64,000 nucleotides of DNA from Pseudoduganella plicata. GTDB lineage: Bacteria > Pseudomonadota > Gammaproteobacteria > Burkholderiales > Burkholderiaceae_D. The stretch is from positions 310,001 to 374,000 of the forward strand of contig NZ_CP038026.1 of NCBI RefSeq assembly GCF_004421005.1, read 5' to 3'. The position numbers and the translations under genes are program-made. The notes under the pieces were generated by a model. The model ran no database searches. It saw nothing but the letters and a program-made list of their open reading frames with translations, and had not been told where the DNA came from. Positions 27,982 through 36,290 of this stretch are shown here, piece after piece (position 1 is the stretch's first letter; each line of letters starts with the position of its first letter).

Positions 27982-29055
27982 TCAAGCGATACGTTTGCCC
28001 TGGGCATAAGCCCAGCCCAGTTCGGCCATCGGCCGCGCCATCCTGCCCGATTCCAGTGCCTGCGCGCTGGCCGCGGTACCGTCCACGTAGCGCTTCATGA
28101 TGCCCTGCATGATGCTGGCAAGGCGGAACATGTTGAATGCCAGGTAGAACCCGAAGTCCTTCAGTTCGATCGTGCGGCCGGTGCGCTGCGCATAGCGTTC
28201 GATGTACTCCTGCTGCGACGGAATGCCCAGCGCCGCCAGGTCCAGCCCCGCGATGCCGCGAAACTGGCCCGGTTCGATGTGCCAGCTCATGCAGTGATAA
28301 CTGAAGTCGGCGAACGGATGCCCCAATGTCGACAGCTCCCAGTCCAGTACCGCCAGGATGCACGGCTCGGTGGGGTGGAAGATCATGTTGTCGAGACGGT
28401 AGTCGCCGTGCACGATGGACGTCTCGTCGCCGGGCGGGATGTGCGCCGGCAGCCAGGCGATCAGGGCATCCATCGCTTCGATCGTCTCCGTCTGCGAGGC
28501 CACGTACTGCTTGCTCCAGCGCTCGATCTGGCGGGCGAAGTAATTCCCCGGCTTGCCGTAGCCGGCCAGCCCGATGGCGGCATAGTCGATCGTGTGCAGC
28601 TGGGCGATGACGCGATTCTGTTCGTCGTAGATGGCGGCGCGTTCGCCTGGGGTCATGCCGGGCAGCGACTGATCCCACAGCACGCGGCCTTCGATGAACT
28701 CCATCACGTAGAACGCGCGCCCGATCACGCTCTCGTCCAGGCACAGCGCATACTGGCGCGGCGCCGGGAAGCCGGCCCGGTTCAACGCGTCCATGACCTT
28801 GTATTCGCGGTCGATGGCGTGAGCGGACGGCAGCAGCTTCGTGGCCGGCGCGGGCTTGGTGCGCAGGACATAGCGCGCATCGCCGATCGCCAGCCTGAAC
28901 GTGGGGTTCGACTGGCCGCCCTTGAACTGCTCGGCGATCAGTTCGCCGCTGGCAGGATAGCCGTCAACGTGCGTGCGCAACCATGCGTCCAGCGCGGCCG
29001 TGTCGAACCGATGGCGTTCCGACACGGGCTTGGTGCCCATGAATTCCTCGAACAT
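27982..29055 (-). CDS. phosphotransferase-family protein (ACAD10/11 kinase domain type)
   Basis: 357 residues, start ATG 29053-29055 with GGAG upstream. Aminoglycoside phosphotransferase fold: EQFKGGQSNPTFRLAIGDARYVLRTKP (ATP loop and Lys), VMEFIEGR (hinge), the catalytic HGDYRLDNMIFHP and the metal-binding LAVLDWELSTLGHPFADF. It is the homologue of the N-terminal domain of ACAD10/11 and is a probable hydroxyacyl-CoA kinase. First gene of a two-gene unit, 9 bases before the dehydrogenase start. 29056-29202 is the upstream gap and probably contains its promoter; I see no clear boxes. Confidence 0.9.
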   Translation of the reverse strand: MFEEFMGTKPVSERHRFDTAALDAWLRTHVDGYPASGELIAEQFKGGQSNPTFRLAIGDARYVLRTKPAPATKLLPSAHAIDREYKVMDALNRAGFPAPRQYALCLDESVIGRAFYVMEFIEGRVLWDQSLPGMTPGERAAIYDEQNRVIAQLHTIDYAAIGLAGYGKPGNYFARQIERWSKQYVASQTETIEAMDALIAWLPAHIPPGDETSIVHGDYRLDNMIFHPTEPCILAVLDWELSTLGHPFADFSYHCMSWHIEPGQFRGIAGLDLAALGIPSQQEYIERYAQRTGRTIELKDFGFYLAFNMFRLASIMQGIMKRYVDGTAASAQALESGRMARPMAELGWAYAQGKRIA

Positions 29056-29202
29056 GGTGTCTCCTGTTCATTGTTGTCAGAGGATTCTAGCGGTATTTTC
29101 AACGGATTGCGAACGAACGTACTTTTATTTTTCGCGGGACAGCCATCTGTTTCCGGCAGCCGCCGGCAAACCGTGTCTGTCCTCGACATTATGTAGAGCG
29201 CC

Positions 29203-29910
29203 TTACTGGACCGGCCTGAACTTCAGATACTGCTCCAACAGCTGCTCCATCGTGGTACTGCGCGTATCCGGATGCAGCGGTGCAGGCGGCGCGTAATTGG
29301 AGAAGCGCACTACCCAGTCGTTCGGCGCCGCCCCCACGTCGAGGGCATTGATGCAGCCGGGCGCCTGCGCCAGGTTGCCGAGGAAGAGCCGCTGGCCTGT
29401 CAGCGCGTACGACAGGATGGCACGATTGACGCCGCCGTGCAGCACCAGCAGCACCGTATCCCAGCCCGGATCGGCGCGCAGCCGGTCCAGCGCCGGGAAG
29501 ACGCGGTCCATCAGCTCCGCCACCGATTCGCCGCCCAGGAAGCGCTTGTGCTCCGCCACGACGCCGTCGAACGCCCCCGTGAAGGCATCGTGCAGCGCGT
29601 CGTCGGGGATGGCGGACAGCTTGCCGCCGCGGATTTCGACCAACTCGGGCCACACCTCGACGTCGATCGATTGCCCCGTTTGGGCCAGCACCCGCTGCGC
29701 CGTCTCGACGGTTCGCGGCAGGCCGGAGACGATGACGCGGTCGAAGCGCAGTCCCTGCGCGGCGAACGCGGCGCCGGCGGCACTGGCCTGGGCCCGTCCC
29801 GTTTCGTTCAGCGGCACGGTTTCCGGCAGCACGGGTTTGCCCGCCGCGTCGAAATACGTCACGCTGCCGTGGCGCATCAGGTAGATGCGGCGGCGCGCCG
29901 AAGGGGCCAT
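29203..29910 (-). CDS. histidine phosphatase-family protein
   Basis: 235 residues. The RHG motif IYLMRHGSVTYF is near residue 9, with VPLNETGRAQASAAG, IVSGLPRTVETAQRV and the second active-site His in VLLVLHGGVNRAILS near residue 157. Phosphoglycerate mutase-like fold; the substrate may be a sugar phosphate, nucleotide or protein phosphate. Its ATG overlaps the stop of the upstream pseudopilin gene (ATGA), making it the last gene of the minus-strand secretion operon, although no link to secretion is known. Confidence 0.88.
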   Translation of the reverse strand: MAPSARRRIYLMRHGSVTYFDAAGKPVLPETVPLNETGRAQASAAGAAFAAQGLRFDRVIVSGLPRTVETAQRVLAQTGQSIDVEVWPELVEIRGGKLSAIPDDALHDAFTGAFDGVVAEHKRFLGGESVAELMDRVFPALDRLRADPGWDTVLLVLHGGVNRAILSYALTGQRLFLGNLAQAPGCINALDVGAAPNDWVVRFSNYAPPAPLHPDTRSTTMEQLLEQYLKFRPVQ

Positions 29911-30482
29911 CAGAAGAACACCGCCGTGCGCACGACGATCGTGCCGTTGTTCGTGTACGGCCCCGTGGCGCGTACGCCGCCGCTGTCCGGCTTGCCGTCA
30001 TCCAGTTTCGCGTCCAGCTGTTCGGAGAACGTGTCGGGCAGGTTATCGAGCCGGATCCCATTGCCGCCCCGGTTGCCCACCACGTCGTTGTAGATGTAGA
30101 CGGCGCCGCCCTGGGCGCTCGTCATGAAGTCCGTGGTGCCGTTGAAGGAGCCTGTAATGAAGCCCCCCAGCGCCAGGTGCTGCGGCGCCAGCTGGTACTC
30201 GGCGATCTGGCCGTCGCCGTTGCCGTTGCCGCTGGCGCCCGGCACGTGCGACGTGGCCTGCGCATCGTCCCCCGGCAGCGCGCGGAACTTGTCCTGGTAG
30301 GCGTTGACGGCCGCCTGCAGCGACGTCGATTGCTGGATGACGTTTTTCACCTTGGCGTTGTCGATCAGGCTCTGGCCTTTCAGTACCCCTCCCAGCAGCA
30401 GTCCGATGATCACCAGGACGATGGCGATTTCGACAAGGGTGAAGCCGGCCTGGCGGTGCGAGCGGGCGGTGGATGGCAGCAT
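29910..30482 (-). CDS. type II secretion/type IV pilus-like pseudopilin
   Basis: 190 residues from ATG 30480-30482, chosen because AGGAG lies 8 bases upstream; an upstream in-frame start at 30512 lacks it. Class III prepilin signal QAGFTLVEIAIVLVIIGLLLGG with Gly before the cut and Glu at +5. The soluble domain includes NVIQQSTSLQAAVNAYQDKFRALPGDD, as in GspG/GspH-like proteins of large size. The last structural component of the operon. Confidence 0.85.
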   Translation of the reverse strand: MLPSTARSHRQAGFTLVEIAIVLVIIGLLLGGVLKGQSLIDNAKVKNVIQQSTSLQAAVNAYQDKFRALPGDDAQATSHVPGASGNGNGDGQIAEYQLAPQHLALGGFITGSFNGTTDFMTSAQGGAVYIYNDVVGNRGGNGIRLDNLPDTFSEQLDAKLDDGKPDSGGVRATGPYTNNGTIVVRTAVFF

Positions 30483-30513
30483 GGGTGTACTCCTGGTTGC
30501 AGATAGCGACATC

Positions 30514-31254
30514 TTACAAGCCCGGCGGCGATTGCGCAGCAGGTTCCGTGCGGCGCGCTTCGCCCTTCATCCTGTCCGGCATCCCTTCCAGCCTGCCTTC
30601 CAGGAAACGCAGCTCGTTCGGGTCCGTGACCGCGCCGCTGCCGAGCAGCGCGCCGATGAGGGCGCGCGCGGCTTCGTGCTCGTCCATCTCTTCCAGCACG
30701 AAAGCTTCCATCTGGCGCGCCCAGGCCGGGGCATCCGGCGCGCGCAGGCGCAGCTCGCGCGCATAGCGCCGGGCCAGCGGCAGATCGTGCAGCCGGTGCC
30801 GCGCGATCAGCGCGGCCTGCGCCATCCACGGCCAGCGCCGCGCCGGGTCGGCGGCGAAATGGCGCTCGACAAAATCGAGCATCGTGCGCACGCGCTCCGG
30901 ATCCGGCACGGCCGCGTAAACCTCGCTGGCGGCGGCCAGTGGCGCGCGGGCGCGTGGATCGAGCGCCAGGATCCGCTCCAGCCACGCCACCACGCGGCCG
31001 TAGTCGAGCGCGCGCAGCGACAGCGCGGCACCGGCCTGGCCGTCATGCGCCGCAAGCGCCAGCATCGACAGCCGGGCCAGCGCCTCCGGCTCGCCCAGGC
31101 TGGCCAGGCGCAGCACGGCCAGCGGCGGCGCCGGGGGGAGGGCCGAGGCGAACGGCGCGGGTGCGGGCCGCAACGCGTGCCACGATACCTGCGCGGCGAG
31201 CGCCGCCGCCAGGGACAGAAGGACAGCACGGGGAACGGCGCGGGTCGATGCCAT
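30514..31254 (-). CDS. membrane-anchored helical-repeat protein next to ABC permease
   Basis: 246 residues from ATG 31252-31254. N-terminal signal anchor (AVLLSLAAALAAQVSWHAL), then alanine-rich paired helices, about residues 45-220, that look like TPR/Sel1-type repeats (LARLSMLALAAHDGQAGAAL, WLERILALDPRARAPLAAAS). It has no enzyme motif. The start overlaps the ABC permease stop by one base, so translation is probably coupled and the protein may be a periplasmic partner of the transporter or of the pseudopilus. Function not known. Confidence 0.7.
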   Translation of the reverse strand: MASTRAVPRAVLLSLAAALAAQVSWHALRPAPAPFASALPPAPPLAVLRLASLGEPEALARLSMLALAAHDGQAGAALSLRALDYGRVVAWLERILALDPRARAPLAAASEVYAAVPDPERVRTMLDFVERHFAADPARRWPWMAQAALIARHRLHDLPLARRYARELRLRAPDAPAWARQMEAFVLEEMDEHEAARALIGALLGSGAVTDPNELRFLEGRLEGMPDRMKGEARRTEPAAQSPPGL

Positions 31255-32039
31255 CAGAACCGCCGCCGGTGCAGGTCGACCAGGCAGGCGGCCGTCAGCA
31301 GTGTCAGGAAGATCGCCGTCTGCGCCAGCACTGCGCCGAGATCCGCCGCAGTGCCGGTCCCGTACAGCAGCCACTCGGCGCGGGCGAAACCGTCCAGCCC
31401 TGGCAGCAGGAATGCGATCATGTCCGCCGCCGCGCCGATAAAACGCTGGCCGGCGTCGGGCGTCCGTTGCGTCGCGTCGTGCGCCAACCATTGCAGCACG
31501 GCGGCGCTGCGTGCCAGCAGGTAGAAGCCGCCGGTGGCGCACAGTGCCGGCGCCGCATGGCCAAGCCCCAGCGCGCAAAAGGCCGCAAAGACGGCGACGA
31601 TCCACAGCTCGCACAACAGGCCCGTCGTCCACAGCACCGCCTGCGCAGGCGCGGCAAGGGCACACGTCAGCAGGCCGGCGGGCAGCGCCGCCAGCATCGC
31701 CAGCAGCGCAAAGCCTGCCAGGCGGCCCAGCAGCCATGCGCCGCGGCCGGCCGGCAGGGCCAGCAGCATTTCGGCCTGCTTGTCGTGAGCCTCGCGCACG
31801 ATGCTGGCAACGACATAGACGGCCACGATGGCGGCGCAGGCAAAACGCAGCAGAGCCGCCAGCAGCGCGGCCTGCGTTTCGCGCGTCTCCGTCAGGGCCA
31901 GCGCGCCCAGGAACGCGGACAGCGCGAAGCCGCCCGCCGCCAGCGTAACCAGCAGCCACGCGAGGCGCCCGCGCAGTGCTTCGCGCAGCGTGTCGACGGC
32001 GACCATGGCGCCGATTCGCAGGCCCGGCGATACCGTCAT
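31254..32039 (-). CDS. ABC-2-type transporter permease inside the pseudopilus operon
   Basis: 261 residues with about six transmembrane helices. The first is LLVTLAAGGFALSAFLGAL, with a cytosolic coupling-like stretch IVREAHDKQAEMLLALPAGRGAWLLGRL after helix 2, as in ABC-2 permeases. It starts in the ATGA overlap with the pseudopilin stop. The only ABC ATPase gene in the window is the first gene of the same operon (44044-44793), about 12 kb upstream in the same direction, so these two are the probable pair. Substrate unknown. Confidence 0.8.
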   Translation of the reverse strand: MTVSPGLRIGAMVAVDTLREALRGRLAWLLVTLAAGGFALSAFLGALALTETRETQAALLAALLRFACAAIVAVYVVASIVREAHDKQAEMLLALPAGRGAWLLGRLAGFALLAMLAALPAGLLTCALAAPAQAVLWTTGLLCELWIVAVFAAFCALGLGHAAPALCATGGFYLLARSAAVLQWLAHDATQRTPDAGQRFIGAAADMIAFLLPGLDGFARAEWLLYGTGTAADLGAVLAQTAIFLTLLTAACLVDLHRRRF

Positions 32040-32761
32040 GGCAGCCGCTGCGCCGCGATCATCCGGTTGAACAGGATGTTCGGCGACAGCCAGACAACCA
32101 GGTCGTCGTACGCGCCGCCTGGCGCGCCCGGGTTGTCTGCGCCGTCACGGCTGATGAAGGCGTTGCCGGGACTGGCGATATTGGTTTTCTCGTCGATGTT
32201 GCCGCTGCCGGCATCGGCGGCGCGCACGCCAAGTTCGCTGAAGCCGCCATAGCCATTGCGGCCCGCGGACAGGATGACGGCCGGGATGTCGTTCGGCGCC
32301 GTGGCGGCCACCAGGTTGCCGCCGGCATCGCGCGTGGCGACGGTGATGTCGCGCGGCGTATTCAGGCGGAAGCGCGCATCGCTGTCGGCGAATTCCGGCG
32401 TCACGCTGTAGACGTACAGGTGCCCCCAGCTGTCCAGCTTGGGCATGCCCAGGGTGGCCCAGGGCAGGAAGCCGATGCGGCGCTCGTTGGTGCAGCGTTC
32501 GCCGGCGCGGTCTTCCAGGCCGTTCGCGGCCGAGATGGCGGGGCAGGGCAGATAGCCGTTGCGGATGGCGAAACCCGTCAGTGCCTCGCGCGCCTCCGCC
32601 ATCGCCTTGCGCGTGTCGGCCACGCGGCGCTGTTCCATCTGGGTCGACAAGGGCGTGATCAGGCCGCCGATCAGCAGGCCGACGACGACCAGCACGATCG
32701 CCACCTCGACCAGCGTGAAGCCGCCGCTTGCGCTTGCGTTTGAGCTTGAGTTTCGCGTCAT
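32036..32761 (-). CDS. large pseudopilin (paralogue of the neighbour at 32766)
   Basis: 241 residues. Prepilin leader SASGGFTLVEVAIVLVVVGLLIGG with +5 Glu. The soluble domain has NGYLPCPAISAANG, then GFLPWATLGMPKLDSWGHLYVYSVTPEF and a C-terminal GAPGGAYDDLVVWLSPNILF. The upstream protein repeats these in the same order, showing tandem duplication. It lies 4 bases from the upstream stop and overlaps the ABC permease start by four bases. Confidence 0.85.
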   Translation of the reverse strand: MTRNSSSNASASGGFTLVEVAIVLVVVGLLIGGLITPLSTQMEQRRVADTRKAMAEAREALTGFAIRNGYLPCPAISAANGLEDRAGERCTNERRIGFLPWATLGMPKLDSWGHLYVYSVTPEFADSDARFRLNTPRDITVATRDAGGNLVAATAPNDIPAVILSAGRNGYGGFSELGVRAADAGSGNIDEKTNIASPGNAFISRDGADNPGAPGGAYDDLVVWLSPNILFNRMIAAQRLP

Positions 32762-32765
32762 CGTG

Positions 32766-33566
32766 TCACGGCAGCGTGCGCGCCGCCGTCATCCTTTCGT
32801 ACAGTGTGGCCAGCGGCAGGGCCACCAGCAGGTCGTCGAACTGGCCGCCCGGTGCACGCGGGTCGACGGTGGCCGGCCTTTGGTGGAACACCGTGGTGGC
32901 GCTGTCGTTGTCGATTTCGTCGAGATTGTTCGCCGCGCCGTTGGCCTGGGGCAGGCCGGCCACGCTGGTGCCGAGATTGGCGCGGCCCTGCGAATACACG
33001 ACGGCGGGGGCGCACGGCGCCGACTGCACGCACGGCTCCTGACCCACCAGGTAGCGCGGCGCGCCGCTGCCGTCGCGCGTCAGCACCTGCTTCGTCCCGA
33101 TTGCCGACATGCGCTGGATCGGCGCGCGCGTGTACAGCGGGGTCACGCTGTAGCGCAGCCGCTTGCCCCAGCTGTCCTCGCCGGATACGCCCAGCGTGAC
33201 CCAGGGCAGGAAGCCGCTGCAGGCAGCTTCGTCCGCGCACGGCTCGTCGCTTTCGCGGCCGTCCGTCGCCGAGATGGCGGGACGCGGCAGGCGCCCGTGC
33301 AATGCCGCATAGCCGATCAGCGCGTCCGTGGCCTGCGTCAGCCGCGCCAGGGTGCGCGCCTCACGCAGCCGTTCGACATCGGTGCGACCGAAGGCTCCGA
33401 TCAGCACTGCGGCAAATCCGATGCTGGCGACCGCCAGCAGCAGGAGGAGGGCTGCCCCACGCTGGCTGCGTGGGTAAGCAAATGCCCCACGCCGGCCGCG
33501 CGGGCACGCAAGGCCCTGGCGCTGGCCACACGGCCAGCCGGATCCGCTAGCGTGACTGCTGCGCAT
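32766..33566 (-). CDS. pseudopilin-like protein without the usual +5 Glu
   Basis: 266 residues if started at ATG 33564-33566, which overlaps the upstream gene by 20 bases; no nearer in-frame start is visible, so the start is uncertain. The hydrophobic N-terminal segment SQRGAALLLLLAVASIGFAAVLIGAF resembles GspK rather than GFTLxE. The soluble part repeats the paralogue at 32036: HGRLPRPAISATDGRES, GFLPWVTLGVSGEDSWGKRL, YSVTPLYTR and a C-terminal GGQFDDLLVALPLATLY. Cys in the LPCPA motif is Arg here. Probably a minor pseudopilin. Confidence 0.75.
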   Translation of the reverse strand: MRSSHASGSGWPCGQRQGLACPRGRRGAFAYPRSQRGAALLLLLAVASIGFAAVLIGAFGRTDVERLREARTLARLTQATDALIGYAALHGRLPRPAISATDGRESDEPCADEAACSGFLPWVTLGVSGEDSWGKRLRYSVTPLYTRAPIQRMSAIGTKQVLTRDGSGAPRYLVGQEPCVQSAPCAPAVVYSQGRANLGTSVAGLPQANGAANNLDEIDNDSATTVFHQRPATVDPRAPGGQFDDLLVALPLATLYERMTAARTLP

Positions 33567-34032
33567 CCAGCACCGTCCCGCTGTTGGGATCGTAGCTCTG
33601 TCCCGGTTTGAGCAGCACGCGCCGCCCGCCCACGTCCACGGGCACGCGGACGGCAGTGCTGCCCCGCACCATCGTGTCGCGCGCTTCGTTGTCGACCCAG
33701 ATCGTGGCCCGGCCGTCGTGCCGGCGGACCACGCCATTCAGGCGCACGGGCGCCGCCGGCGGTGGCGGCGCTGGCGCGGGGGTGGCTTCTCCCGGCTGGC
33801 CCGGCATGCCGCCGACCGACGCGCCGGCCGCCGGGCCGGGCTGGCCGGGCATGGCTGCCGTACCCGCCGGTTGGGCGGCCATCGTACTGCGCTGCTGGTC
33901 GAGCGCCATGCGTTCGCCAGGCGTCGTAAACAGCCGTCCCAGCGTGGTAAACGTCGTCTGCGCCGCGGCCGGCTGCAGCAGCGCAGGGCCCGCGCAGAAG
34001 CAGGCAATAGCAAGGGCAAGGAAGCGGCGCAT
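33547..34032 (-). CDS. periplasmic MshK/PilP/GspC-like protein
   Basis: 161 residues with a signal peptide (FLALAIACFCAGPALLQPAAA), a Pro/Gly/Ala-rich linker containing PGQPG repeats and a small C-terminal beta domain VRLNGVVRRHDGRATIWVDNEARD ... VLLKPGQSYDPNSG, which looks like the PilP/GspC homology region or MshK: a short domain that links the inner-membrane platform to the secretin. It starts with a one-base TGATG overlap with the upstream stop. Confidence 0.65.
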   Translation of the reverse strand: MRRFLALAIACFCAGPALLQPAAAQTTFTTLGRLFTTPGERMALDQQRSTMAAQPAGTAAMPGQPGPAAGASVGGMPGQPGEATPAPAPPPPAAPVRLNGVVRRHDGRATIWVDNEARDTMVRGSTAVRVPVDVGGRRVLLKPGQSYDPNSGTVLDAQQSR

Positions 34033-34703
34033 CAGATACCGCCCTGATGCCGCGGCGCGGCCGGTGTCGTCAGCGTCAGCCAGTTCAGCGTGCAGTCGGC
34101 AGTCAGTGCCGGCGCCAGCGCGGTATTGCCCGCAGTGGTGGCGCGCTTGATGCTGCAGTCCTGTACGGTGAACACGCCGCGCTGGCGCAGGTCGACGAGG
34201 AAGTTGATCAGATCGAGCTCGTGCAGCAGGTCCATGTGGACCTGCATGCGGCTGCCGCGCAGCTGGTATTCGCCCGTCGCCACGGGGCCGGTCAGCTTGT
34301 ACGTCTGCTGCGGCTCGATCTGGTATGTCAGCGGCAGCAGCTTGCGTCCCTCCTGGATCTGGCGGATCGCCTCGACCCAGTCGAGGCGATTCTCGGTGCC
34401 GACGAAACCGCGCCGGCGCAGTTCGACGTACAGCGGCTGGTAGGTGCGGATGTCCTGCTTCTCCGCTTCCACGTGCACGAAACGCTGGCGCTCGGCATCG
34501 CGTGCGCCCTGCGCCTGCAGCTCATGCTGGCGTGCCCCGTACAGCTTCCAGTAACTGGTGACGACGGCCCCGATGGTGACGATGGCCGTCACCGCGAAGG
34601 TGATGGCGGCGGGCCGGATCAGCGCGAAGTAGCGCACCCAGTAGGGCAGAGGCACGCGGGCGCCGGCTCGGGCGGCCGGGGTGGCGGGGGCGGCAGGGCT
34701 CAT
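34032..34703 (-). CDS. PilO/MshJ-like inner-membrane platform protein
   Basis: 223 residues from ATG 34701-34703 (ATGA overlap with the upstream gene, as elsewhere in this operon); ATG 34712 is an alternative. One transmembrane helix, about residues 25-50 (ALIRPAAITFAVTAIVTIGAVVTSYW), then a coiled-coil-like stretch ARQHELQAQGARDAERQRFVH and a ferredoxin-like periplasmic domain. This is the PilO/GspM/MshJ arrangement. Called from topology and position between PilMN-like and PilP-like genes; sequence identity to PilO is not obvious by eye. Confidence 0.7.
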   Translation of the reverse strand: MSPAAPATPAARAGARVPLPYWVRYFALIRPAAITFAVTAIVTIGAVVTSYWKLYGARQHELQAQGARDAERQRFVHVEAEKQDIRTYQPLYVELRRRGFVGTENRLDWVEAIRQIQEGRKLLPLTYQIEPQQTYKLTGPVATGEYQLRGSRMQVHMDLLHELDLINFLVDLRQRGVFTVQDCSIKRATTAGNTALAPALTADCTLNWLTLTTPAAPRHQGGI

Positions 34704-36289
34704 GGCGTCCATACGAGATCGAGAGTGAATCTGGTGCGGTCCTCGCCGCTGTTGGCGACGCCCACGCTGCCGCTCAGTTTCACGTTGGAGCGGATGTCGA
34801 ACGGCAGCTGGGCAATTTCCACCGTCATGTGCGGCGTGCGCGCCAGCTGCTGGGCAAAGGCGTTCATGCTTTCCAGGACATTGCGGTAGTTGTCCTGCCC
34901 GGCCAGCACCTCGGCCTGCAGCCGCAGCGTCTGTGGTGGCGCCTTGGGAATGCCGAGCGCCAGCGACGACACGGGCGCAGCCAGCGTCGGCGATCCGGAC
35001 ATCGTGCCCGGCACCGTCCCCGTGGCGGCCTCGGTCGGCGCGCCCGGGACCGTGGCGCGCCATTCCAGCTGCGTCAGGCGGATCTGCGGCGAGCGTTCCA
35101 GCACCTCGCTGACCGTCGCCAGCATGTGCAAAGGCCACGGACCCTGCTGGGCCACCATGCGGTCGATCTGAACGGCCGCCTTCATGTTGGCGGTTCTGGC
35201 GACGGCCGGCGGCATGCTCGACATGCTGTTACGATAGGCCGCCAGGTAATGTGCCCGTTCCGATTGCAGGCCGCTGGCGTTGCCCTGGGCGATGCTGTAG
35301 CCGACCAGGTTGGCCACCGTCCAGGCCAGGCACATCGTCGCCAGCACGGCGCTGGACGCGTACAGCGACAGCCGCATGCGCCACAGCCGGTAGAACGTGT
35401 CCTTGCCGTCGAGCGGGTAATGGCTGTCCGGTGTGGTGCGGCCCAGCACATGCAGCAGCAGTTCGTCGGCCAGCACGGGTGCGTGCGCCACGTTCAACGC
35501 GCGCGCAGCCGTGCCGATGTCGAGCACACGGTACGTCGTGGTCGGGCCGTCCTCGCAGCGCTGCGCCAGTTCGTCCACCGCGTCCGCCGGCACCAGCACC
35601 GTCACGTGCAGCATGTCGTCCCGTTCCAGCAAGCGCACGCTGGTCAGGAACAGCTGCGTCCTGCGCGTCTCCGGCGCGATCGTATCGGCCACGTCGCCAT
35701 CCTCGCCCGGCTGGACGAGCCGCGAGAATTTCAGCTCGCCGCCCTGCAGGTAGGTCTGGCGCAGGCCGCCCGACTGCAGGGTCACGAGCAGTTGGTGGTG
35801 CGGGCGCGGCGCATCGCCGCCGCGCTCATCGATGTGTTCCAGCAGCGCGCACGACAGCAGCGTGGCCGAGTAGATGCCCGCCAGCGGCGTCTGCACCAGC
35901 GTCATCGCATCCACCCAGGGCGCCAGGATGGCCGGATTGGTCAGCGCCGTGAACAGTACGATGTCGTCGCGCCGGCCCGCCTCGGCGCGGCCCTGCACGA
36001 TCGCCGCGCGGTAGCCCGTGTCGCGGTATTGCTGGGCGAGCCGGCGTGCCCGCAGCTTGCGCCCGGCGCGTCCGCCCACGTGCGGCAGCAGGTGGCGCGT
36101 GAAGTCCTCCTCGATCAGGTCCGCGACGAGATAGGCCGGACGGGCGCCGTGTTGCTCCAGATAGCCGAGAAAATCGTCGACGCCGGTCCGGGTGGGAGGG
36201 AACACGGCGGCGTGCGACAGCGCGCCGCCGTGCCACTGCCAGGCCTGCAGTCCCTCGCTGGTGAGATAAAAGAGCTGTTTCGGCAGCAT
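34700..36289 (-). CDS. GspL/PilM-PilN-like assembly platform protein
   Basis: 529 residues. Residues 1-300 have the look of an actin-like PilM/GspL cytoplasmic domain (LLVTLQSGGLRQTYLQGG, DIVLFTALTNPAILAPW). A single transmembrane helix follows near residues 310-335 (LSLYASSAVLATMCLAWTVANLVG), then a periplasmic PilN-like region with RSPQIRLTQLEWRA and LAGQDNYRNVLESMNAFAQQL. The fused order corresponds to GspL, or to PilM plus PilN in one chain. It lies one base after the GspF-like gene stop. Confidence 0.75.
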   Translation of the reverse strand: MLPKQLFYLTSEGLQAWQWHGGALSHAAVFPPTRTGVDDFLGYLEQHGARPAYLVADLIEEDFTRHLLPHVGGRAGRKLRARRLAQQYRDTGYRAAIVQGRAEAGRRDDIVLFTALTNPAILAPWVDAMTLVQTPLAGIYSATLLSCALLEHIDERGGDAPRPHHQLLVTLQSGGLRQTYLQGGELKFSRLVQPGEDGDVADTIAPETRRTQLFLTSVRLLERDDMLHVTVLVPADAVDELAQRCEDGPTTTYRVLDIGTAARALNVAHAPVLADELLLHVLGRTTPDSHYPLDGKDTFYRLWRMRLSLYASSAVLATMCLAWTVANLVGYSIAQGNASGLQSERAHYLAAYRNSMSSMPPAVARTANMKAAVQIDRMVAQQGPWPLHMLATVSEVLERSPQIRLTQLEWRATVPGAPTEAATGTVPGTMSGSPTLAAPVSSLALGIPKAPPQTLRLQAEVLAGQDNYRNVLESMNAFAQQLARTPHMTVEIAQLPFDIRSNVKLSGSVGVANSGEDRTRFTLDLVWTP

Positions 36290-36290
36290 G

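Noticed and set aside
33421..33530. Repeated GCGTGGGGCA units and a 7-base hairpin as an insertion scar in the 32766 gene
   Set aside because: They lie in frame in an Arg/Gly-rich N-terminal tail; no target duplication or mobile-element end is visible.
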